Assembly: GCA_021234155.1 (NCBI GenBank)
Contig: JAJEKV010000074.1
Location: 710,154-774,153, forward strand
DNA: 64,000 bases
Reading direction: 5' to 3'
Source: Isoetes taiwanensis
Taxonomy: Eukaryota > Streptophyta > Lycopodiopsida > Isoetales > Isoetaceae
A model generated the notes under the pieces. That model worked only from the letters and a program-made list of their open reading frames with translations. It was not told the DNA's origin and did not search any database. Of the stretch, positions 56,800 through 64,000 are shown one piece after another (within the stretch, counting starts at the first letter, position 1; every line of letters begins with the position of its first letter). A program made the position numbers and the translations under genes.

Positions 56800-58600
56800 G
56801 AGCCAACTAACCGAGATTGAAGCCGCCAAGTCAGTGGGGAACTAATAACAACGGGCGATCCCGTGACACCACCGAGTCCAAGTGGCGGGCAACCACCACC
56901 AAGTCCGTGTGGAGGCAACGACGGCCAGCCAAACACACGACCAAATTGGGTGGGGCGATCCACGACACCACCAGTTCGCGGTGGGTAGCCATGTCATAGA
57001 GCCAAGCACACGACACCACCCGATGGTTGGGTAGCCGACTAGCGAGCCAAAGGTCACCAAGCCTGCTGAGAGACCAAGGAGGACGATCCAAGCGGGTGGG
57101 CGCCAACTAACCGGAACCAAACACCACCGAAGCCCGTGGGCACACGACCACCCGGGGCCAGGTTGGGTAGCCGACTATCGGAGCCAAACACCACCAAGTC
57201 GGTTGAGAGACCAAGGAGGACGATCCAAGTCGGGTGGGCAGCCAACTAACCGAACCAAACACCACCGAAGTGGGTGGGCAGCCAAACACCACCGAAGCCT
57301 GGTGGCAGCCAACCACCACCAAGTCAAATGGGGAGCCAAACTAACCGACGTAGCCACCAAGTCGAAAGGGCAGCCAACTAGTCAACCAAAACACCACCGA
57401 GTCGGGTGGGCAGCCAACCACCACCAAGTCGAAAGGGGAGCCAAACACCACCAACTCGGTGGGTAGCAAACCGATCGATCCGACCACACCCACACATCCA
57501 CCAAATCGGTGGGCAGCCAACTAACGGAACCAAACACCACCCGGTGGGTGGGCAGCCAACCACCCAACCAAACACCACCAAGTCGCGGTGGGTAGCCAAG
57601 CTGATCGATTAGACCACACGACACGACCAAGTCGGGTGGGGAGACAACAACGGCGATCCAAGTCCTCGCCAAGTCGGATGGGTAGCCGACATAGCCATCA
57701 AGTCGAGTGGGGAGCCAGTCGGGTGGGCAGCCAACCACCACCAAGTCGTGTGGGGCCAACACCACCAAGTCGGTTGGGTAGCCAAACTAACCGACAGAGC
57801 CACCAAGTCGGGTGGGCAGCCAACTAACCAACCAAACACCACCGAAGTCGAAAGTGGGGAGCCAAGCCAAACACAACCAAGTCGGCAGGGAAGCCAACAA
57901 CGGGCGTGGCCAAAGACCACCAAGTTGGATGGGTAGCCAAACACCACCAAGTCGCGGTGAGCAGCCAACCAACCGAACCAACCACCCACCGAAGCCTGCC
58001 TGGCAGGACCACCACCAAGCCAAGTGGGGAGCCAAACACCACCAAATCGGTTGGGTAGCCAAACAGATCGATCTGACCACACCGACACTAACCAAGTCGG
58101 GTGGGCAGCCAACTAACCAATCAACACCACCGAGCCGGGTGGGCAGCCAACACTACCAAGTCGGCCTGGGTAAACTGATCGATCCGGCCGCACGACCGCG
58201 ACCAAGTCGGTGGGGAGACAACAACGGCGATCCAAGTCCTCGCCAAGCCTGGATGGGTAGCCGATGAGCCATCAAGTCGGTGGGCAGCCAACTAACCAAC
58301 CAAACACCACCGAAGTCCGGTGGGCAGCCAAACGCCACCGAGCCGGTGGGGAGCCAACCGCCACCGAAGCCGGACAACGGGCGAAGCAACTAACCGAGCC
58401 ACAAACGCCACCAAGCCTGGGTGGGCCGCCAACCAACGGAGCCAACCACACGACACCACCAACTCCGCATGGGAGCCAAGTAACCAAACCAAACACCACC
58501 AAGGTTGGGTGGGCCAACCAACATAGCCAACCAAACGACACCACCAAGTCCCAAGATGGGGGCCAATTAACCAAACCCAACACCACCAAGTCTGGTTGCT
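56800..58600. repeat. Minisatellite of CCACC-GGTGG hairpin units
   Basis: Dozens of units of about 30-45 bp built on AACACCACCAAGTCGGGTGG followed by GCAGCCAACTAACC-type linkers. Each core holds CCACC and GGTGG separated by six to nine bases. Longer superunits recur, such as GACCAAGGAGGACGATCCAAG (57,073 and 57,212) and GGGGAGACAACAACGGCGAT (57,638 and 58,212). Open frames through it on both strands are repeat artefacts. Confidence 0.8.
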
Positions 58601-58609
58601 CCATGGAAT

Positions 58610-58830
58610 CCCCCTGCAGCGCTTGGAAGAAGGAACCTCTAAGTGCCAGTGTCTTGCAACCCTCCCTAGGACTTGGGAGAAAAAATGACCAAGTGCCACG
58701 AGTAACCCTCCCCACGCAGCTCGGGTGGAGAAAAAATGACCAAGTGTTGGGTTCCTCCACTTGATCGGCCATGCTTGGAGGAAGTGTTGGCTTGCAACCC
58801 TCCCTAGCACTTGGAGAATACAAAACAAAA
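58610..58830. repeat. Short direct repeats beside the minisatellite
   Basis: GGAGAAAAAATGACCAAGTG occurs twice (about 58,676 and 58,725) and GCAACCCTCCCTAG-ACTTGG twice (about 58,656 and 58,794), apparently a different small array. Confidence 0.65.
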
Positions 58831-58975
58831 ATAAAGATAATAGAAAAAATTCTGCGTTCGGTTCGAGGTTCTTTTGTCGTCCATCCCGACCTCCATCTGG
58901 TTCCTATAGAAAGGAGAAATTCTGGTTAGTGTACGCTGCATGCGAAGAAAGTAACTATGGGACTTACTCTGGTCT

Positions 58976-59308
58976 TTATTTGGATGTGAATGCCTGATAC
59001 AACCCTCTTTTTAAATGTTCCAGGACATGGCAAATGGTGCCAAAACTTGGTCTTTGTTCATGATTATTGTCCCAACAGTCTTGAATTAATTTCTGAAGAA
59101 CTGTAGGACATCCAGATGATGGTAACTCTGGTCTTGGTTTGGAGCTGGAGCAATCTAAAAATTGCTTGCCGTTTAAAATCTCTGCACATACGATTGCAAA
59201 TGAGTACACATCCGTTTTTTTTGTGTAGCAAATTTTCCCGGAAAACATTTCTGGTGCCATATAGGGCCTATTCCCTCTTAATGCTGTCAAAGTATTAATG
59301 AGACCCAT
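58976..59308 (-). pseudogene. Truncated second kinase unit (C-lobe only)
   Basis: The minus-strand frame starts in an activation segment (LINTLTALRGNRPYMAPEMF), then has TDVYSFAIVCAEILNGKQF, LIQDCWDNNHEQRPSF and a C-terminal helix. It resembles the C-lobe of the unit upstream (KVDVYSFGIISAQILSGK), so it belongs to the same family. Glycine loop, catalytic Lys, HRD and DFG regions are absent: the frame is joined, out of frame, to the end of the preceding HeLo-like stretch at about 59,300. An internal deletion in a tandem paralogue, or in a two-kinase gene, would explain this. Confidence 0.7.
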
Positions 59309-60830
59309 TTGCGGGTCCGGATTAATGCCTTAGATAGTAGAGCGCACTGTCTGACATTTATTTTGGCCTCATGTATCATCTTTTGAATCTCCACAATGAT
59401 TTGCAGCACCTTGGAATATATTAGATGCTTGTATCCTTTCAAAAATTCCACATATATAATCTTCGACACTGGGACATTTTTCAGGCTTTCCACCAGTACG
59501 TCCACAGAAACTGGGTAGTCGGGAACTAGGGATAAGGATTGTAGTGAGTTGAACAGAAATTTGCTGCATTCAGTATAAAGTTCCTTTTGGAATGCCTGTA
59601 AATATGTGCAAATGGAGGAAAAATCTTGTCGTTTAGCAGATTCCTCACTGCAGCAAGAATTGATGAATTCGTGAAGATTTTGTGGGCAATCCTGGATTAT
59701 CTTTTCAAGAGCATTTTGAGAAGGGTTGTGTTTGTAAAGTTTCCCTGATAAGATTTGTGCAGATATAATTCCAAATGAGTACACGTCTACCTTCTCCTAG
59801 TATCTATTAGAATGCATCTCCGGTGCAAGATAGTTTCCACTGTATGCGGTGTGCATGGCAGAACTATCGAAATCTTTCTTTGACCATTGAAAACCAGTAA
59901 TCTTGATTAAAAAGTTATCAGTAGGCCCAACCAGACTCTTGTTAATGTCCACTAGTATGTTCGTTAATTTTAGGCCACGGTGAACAATACGCCGCTCATG
60001 TAGATGGGCCATGGCTTTGGCAATTTGCAACATGATATCTATGGCTGTACACAGAGCAAAAGGCCTTTCTCTTTGCTCAATCACCTTTTTCAAATTACTA
60101 TCCATGAGTTCCGTTATAAGATAAACTGTTTTTTCCTTTACAAAGCATCCAAAAGTCTGTAACACATGGGGATGACTTATTCCTCCCATCACCTCCAAAT
60201 TTCTTTTATACTTGGAGTTGGAGGATTCCTTCTCCATCACTGCAACTGCCACTGGCATTCCAATCCATTTACCTTTGTAAATGCTTCCCCTGCCTAACAT
60301 CTGTTCATGTTCAATGGTAAGATTCTTCATAGGATCCTTAGGAAAAGTTTTTTTCGGTCCTCCTTCAAAATTTAACTTCTTACAACTCCAAGGCTCTTCC
60401 AAGACCTTACGGAGGGCAATGTTAATTTTCTCTGGGATTTTGTCTTTAAATAGATCGAACGCAATTTCGTTCACCATCTTTATGCTTGAAATGATCCCCT
60501 CAAATATACTAGCAAACTCTGCTGTTTTATCTAAGTATTCAGTCTCAACATGTGTGCATTCAACGATTAAATCCTTAGCTCTATCCAGTACATTTACAAG
60601 GACTCTCTAACGTTGCTGTTTACTTCGCACCATGTAAACAACCACTGAAGAGGGATCTGGCATGCGTTATAGAGCAACTTACACTGGTCGGCATATACCT
60701 TACGAGTGTCATCCAAAGTGACTTGCATGTGGGGAATGATCTGGAGCACTTGAAAACCGATCCACGGTACCTTTTCCGTGATATCCATCTCCTGCGATAA
60801 GCGTAAGCTGCTTGCAAACACAATAAACAC
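59287..60830 (-). pseudogene. HeLo/MLKL-like pseudokinase with one frameshift and one stop
   Basis: Minus strand from 60,830. An N-terminal helical region includes KVYADQCKLLYNACQ, similar to helices of HeLo (MLKL/RPW8-type) bundles. Then come a shortened glycine loop (GRGSIYKG), VAVAV where VAVK is expected, HRGLKLTN where HRDLKxxN is expected, TGF for DFG, APE, and KVDVYSFG. All three catalytic residues are thus replaced, as in known plant MLKL proteins, in which the bundle, not kinase activity, acts at membranes during immunity. Two lesions occur: a 1-nt loss near 60,596-60,600 (frame regained as VNVLDRAKDL) and an in-frame TAG at 59,797-59,799 between NRY and EKVDVYSFG. After the C-lobe a second HeLo-like stretch (VRQCALLSKALI) begins. 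Either lesion may be a sequence error. A LINE-tail scrap lies just upstream. Confidence 0.65.
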
Positions 60831-60832
60831 AA

Positions 60833-60862
60833 TACGAATAGAATAGATTTTTTAGCGTAGTG
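60833..60862 (-). repeat. LINE-tail scrap
   Basis: CGAATAGAATAGATTTTTTAGCGT matches the end of the LINE at 13,290-13,318 ((AATAG)n, TTTTTTAGCGT), cut off after about 25 bases. It abuts the 5' end of the pseudokinase frame. Confidence 0.5.
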
Positions 60863-61162
60863 TAAACTCTTGGCCTCTGACTTGGAAAATGTTAGAACAT
60901 GGCACGTCCTTCCATCTCTCAAATCTATGGCATCCCGACTTTATCGGCCGACGCGCACGTCTCCATTTGCGTGAATGGCGGCTGGGACATTACATTTTTA
61001 GGCCCGCCCGCCTACACGTCTTTCACAAACGTAAACCACCGTTTGGTGGAAATTCCTGGAATATTCCCTCTTTATTTATTTTAGGGAACCAAGGGTTTAA
61101 ACCGTACAGGCGGCGCCGCTTGAACACCGCCAGAGCCATTCTCGTTCCATTCATGCCATGCC

Positions 61163-61348
61163 GCCATAGCCGACTTTCATGCCATGCTTCGCCATAGCCA
61201 ACTTTCATGCTCCGCCATAGCCGCCGATAATGGAGTTCTTGAGCGGATAATGGAGTTCTTGACCCATGCTACCGCGGATAATCATCATCCGCGGCAGCAA
61301 AACCGCTCAAGAACTCCACTCCATTATGGAGTTCTTGAGTGGTTTTGC
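61163..61348. repeat. Cluster of short repeats and hairpins
   Basis: GCCATAGCCGACTTTCATGC occurs in tandem about three times (61,163-61,221, last partial). GATAATGGAGTTCTTGA occurs at 61,226 and 61,246. CCGCGGAT/ATCCGCGG (61,272-61,279 with 61,287-61,294) is a perfect hairpin. The 22-base arm starting at 61,297 pairs with 61,327-61,348 with one G-T pair and an 8-base loop; its arm holds the same TGGAGTTCTTGA motif, inverted. Confidence 0.75.
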
Positions 61349-61524
61349 TTCCTGCAAAAGCTCAGTTTGGCTTGAATGATTTTGAATAATCCCCTGTTTG
61401 TTCCGAGGGCATTTTCTGTTGCGATCTAAGGGAGCCAGGAGTCTCATTGCTAGTCGGCGGAGCAAAACAGGCAAAACAGGGGCCCTTGCCGATGAAATCT
61501 TGCATTCAAGATCTTCTAGTCGGT

Positions 61525-61809
61525 TCAGAGCAGCGATGCAGCCTTTGGGTATTGTTCTCCATGAATCAATGTTTCGTCACATAACAGAGCTCGCCTCTTA
61601 CAGCTTGCCTCTTTCTTTGCCTTTAGGGCCTCGTTGCGGTATAAATGGGCGGTGTTGATATGACGATATCCAAGCTTGAGAGCTGCCGGAACCGCCTGCA
61701 TGATCTCTTTGGGACTCATCTGCCATACTCCAAGTCCGAGCTTAGGGATTTGAATGTCCACACCTGCTTCTACGTTTACAAGCTCCAGACATCTGCACTC
61801 CAGCGCCAT
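61525..61809 (-). pseudogene. Aldo-keto reductase N-terminal fragment
   Basis: The minus-strand frame begins MALECRCLELVNVEAG and continues IPKLGLGVWQMSPKEIMQAV and ALKLGYRHINTAHLYRNEA, the N-terminal beta-strand and first catalytic segment of aldo-keto reductases. These are NADPH-dependent carbonyl reductases with an Asp-Tyr-Lys-His tetrad. Here the Asp of HIDTA is Asn and the Tyr is present. After NEA the family sequence breaks down and the frame ends. The rest of the enzyme (about 250 residues) is missing. A distant exon cannot be excluded but none was found. Confidence 0.7.
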
Positions 61810-62097
61810 TATTTCTATTTATGATTGTGTTGTGTCCGAGGCAATTTTTCGTTTCAAGATCTCCTGTTTTTGCAGATATTCTAAGCTTGTTCTAAATCCT
61901 TTTTTGGTAGTAGCAGAGGTATCGGATTCAGAAGGGAGCAAATTAAGTCCATGCCATAATTTACAAAGGCAATGCTAGCCTTGTATGTAATTTCTTATCT
62001 GAATTTAAAAAGATCAGCACAGAAATCCCTGTAAACACACACAAATTAGCTCTTTGAGCCAAGCACGGAATTTCCACCAAACCGGCGGTTTACGTTT

Positions 62098-62321
62098 GGT
62101 AGCCGCCAGGTTTTGAGGTTTTCGGGCAAGAACCGGGTAGGCGTGGCCAGCCTAACGCGCCCAACGCCGCGGCGCTTCGCCCGGGCTTTCGCGCCGGATT
62201 TTCGGTTTTCGGCGGGGTTTTCGCGGCGGGTAACCGGCGGCGCCGCTCGCAGCTAACGCCGCTCGCGGCGGCGCCGCCTGCCCAGTTTACTGCCAGAAAC
62301 CCCTCAAACCTGGCGGTTACC
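62098..62321. mobile_element. GC-rich foldback element, 224 bp
   Basis: GGTAGCCGCCAGGTTTTGAG (62,098) and its imperfect complement, ending at 62,321 (AACCTGGCGGTTACC), form inverted ends of about 30 bases. The interior is extremely GC-rich with nested palindromes (GGCGGCGCCGC, GCCGCGGCGC) in otherwise AT-rich flanks. It adjoins the right inverted repeat of the preceding segment. No coding capacity and no target duplication were seen. Confidence 0.6.
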
Positions 62322-64000
62322 TAGCACTAGTAATGGTGCTGGTCATAGGTTAAGAAAGTGTAAATAATGTTGAAGAAGATGATGAGATGCCCTAATGCAT
62401 TGATTTTAGGTTAATATTCCTTCCTTAATGAATAAGAATCTCTAACATTTATGTGAAATTCTAGAATAATTTTTAACCCTCCTTGCACTTAGAAGATTAC
62501 CCTCTTTGCACATAGAAGATCAAAGTAGAAAGATACAATGCTATTGTTCTTATCGTTGTTGTGCTAAGCATGTCCTTCGAGCATAACCCTCTTGCCTATG
62601 CCAAAGTCATGTTGTCGTCTGACCTAGCAGTAACATGAACTCGCCCCCAATGTCATAGCCAATGGTATTAGAACCCCTGCCAAGGTTTTGATTCATGAGG
62701 GACATGCGCATGCTCACACAAATGCAATAATTTTACTAATAAACCAACTTTGCTCACAATAATTTTACTAATAAATAAAGCCCAACATTGCTGAGCTAAA
62801 GTTGGAGACCTGTTAATGAAGTTATTGAACTCAATCCACATATAGCATCCATAATAGGGTACACAATATAAAGCATTATCCCATTGGTTTTCCATTGATT
62901 CTGGGCTGACGTTGGGAACGTGTTAAGGACCTCACTCAATTTATTACCTATACTAACAAAATGTTGAGAATAACATATTGTGTTTTGGGTTTGTAAAAGG
63001 TCTTGAGCCGTTTTTCTAATATTCAATATGAGAGAATTGGTTTATAAGGACCTTTACAACTAATATTGTAATCTAACATATTAATTGTGATAGCGATATG
63101 CTCTTAGAATGTTCCTAGTTGATGCTTGCTCCTGAAAACAAATTAAGAAAAAGGAAAAAATATGAAGTGCAGCAGCGCATTGTTATCGCTGGATTTAAGG
63201 AAGAGCCCACAACCCCTCCTTAGAGTCTGTCGGCAATGCACTCTTGTAGATGGTAGGCGGTAGATAGGTTATGCTCTGCAAATGCTCTGTTTGATTTTAT
63301 TGTGTGCATGAAACGGAAGAATATTGTTATCAAGTACTGTAGCCAGCCGGACACTATTCAGTCGGCTCTAGGACCCCATTTTTCCTTTGACACTCAGGTT
63401 TGCACTTCCGTAGCAACTAATATGTGAAGAAATATTCATTTGTTGTTTCTGAACTTGCAAACCATTAGAACACAGAAGAAAGATTTTCTATTTCGCAGGT
63501 TTTATCTCAAGGATTGCTTAGCTATAATAGCCATTTTGGGGTTGCTAGATTCGGCACTGTCGCCGGAGATCACAATAGAGGTAAGGTCCTTATGTTTTAT
63601 ACATATATGATCTAATTTTTTGCTTCCAGATCTGTTCTTTAAACCCATTGTCTATGTGCCCGTGGACAATACCAGTGTCAATCCATAAAAAATGTTTTTG
63701 GCTTTCTATCCATAAACATGGCTCTGCTAAATTGATCTGCTCAATTTAACACAAAATGATATGTTTCAAAATTTCAACATACATGGACCTGCCATTTGTA
63801 AGGGATAGAGTTCCATCAAGTTATGTTTTTGCAAGCTCTAACTAATCTAACATTATATCCAATTTGCAAGTTCGTCAAATGGATCCTTAAATCATGCCTT
63901 GATTTCTAAAAGAGTCATACTTTCTAAAGACATGCAATGTGGATTTTGCCAGACTCCAAGTTGACAATTGAGGCATAAATTATCAGATGAAGAAGAATAT
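62322..64000. other. AT-rich sequence, nothing recognised
   Basis: A 20-base string, ACAATAATTTTACTAATAAA-like, occurs twice near 62,724 and 62,756. Splice-like and short protein-like stretches near 63,330-63,590 were not sufficient for a gene call. Confidence 0.35.

Larger units (their letters stand above)
61026..62098. mobile_element. Inverted-repeat-bounded segment with captured gene fragment
   Basis: CAAACGTAAACC(A)CCGTTTGG and TGGAAATTCC at 61,026-61,056 are repeated inverted at 62,067-62,098 with one substitution and one 1-bp gap over 32 bases. Between them lie the hairpin cluster at 61.2-61.35 kb and the aldo-keto reductase fragment. No transposase or target duplication was found. This may be a gene-capturing non-autonomous transposon. 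Confidence 0.5.

Noticed and set aside
56800-58600. CRISPR-like array
   Set aside because: Units vary, spacers are themselves repeated, and the context is plant nuclear; it is a minisatellite.
57200-58830. Long open frames on both strands (up to about 180 residues)
   Set aside because: They run through the minisatellite in several frames and both strands at once and consist of repeated Gly/Trp/Val or Gln/Thr/Pro strings; repeat composition explains them.
26472-59799. Stop-codon recoding (several otherwise coherent frames contain one stop)
   Set aside because: All three stop codons are involved (TAG, TAA, TGA), at unrelated contexts, together with frameshifts; decay or sequence error is simpler.

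Overview
The window reads as nuclear DNA of a land plant with a large, repeat-rich genome, most likely a non-seed plant (fern or lycophyte). The evidence is a plant-type LTR retrotransposon with an initiator-tRNA-Met primer site, Helitron and two kinds of LINE remains, a PPR pseudogene, short GT-AG introns and a plant HeLo/MLKL-like pseudokinase. No bacterial, organellar or viral gene organisation is seen. The lineage is inferred from gene types only. Almost everything recognisable is transposon-derived; intact host genes are scarce.

Layout. 1-3.6 kb is AT-rich with a LINE-tail relic and an in-frame 57-bp minisatellite. 3.6-5.8 kb (minus) is a decayed Helitron Rep protein. 5.8-11.6 kb holds a block shared with 24.3 kb, a tandem duplication, a MITE and an L1-type LINE C-terminus. 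11,596-23,541 is one complete LTR retrotransposon on the minus strand (1.6-kb LTRs, primer site, polypurine tract) without recognisable pol and with a LINE nested inside. 24.3-26.7 kb holds a minisatellite, another LINE tail and a four-exon minus-strand gene for a coiled-coil/RING-like protein interrupted by one stop. 27-34 kb is gene-poor with SINE-like and foldback repeats. 34.6-40.1 kb carries two LINE copies of one family arranged tail to tail.

40.5-49.8 kb is the most interesting part: about 9.26 kb bounded by matching terminal inverted repeats, with two convergent multi-exon genes. The minus-strand one is DDE-transposase-like (SDGCxxQFKS and WNFFGSGHGKGxxDG motifs, Cys-rich upstream segments). 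The plus-strand one has a possible Ulp1/C48-like protease stretch. I do not recognise the element.

49.8-58.8 kb contains a GC-rich unassigned block, a non-autonomous Mutator-like element with a perfect 9-bp target duplication, gene fragments (IQ-motif, PPR) and two satellite-like arrays. 59.0-60.8 kb (minus) is a HeLo-pseudokinase gene that has lost the kinase Lys, HRD Asp and DFG Asp and carries a frameshift and a stop; a truncated second unit follows it. 61-62.3 kb contains an aldo-keto reductase fragment between inverted repeats and a GC-rich foldback element. The rest, to 64 kb, is unassigned.

Several reading frames are broken by single-base lesions, and the two LTRs of the retrotransposon differ in clusters where one copy has CAG/CTG and the other CG-rich strings. 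Some lesions may therefore be base-calling errors rather than biology; exact gene integrity here should be treated with caution.
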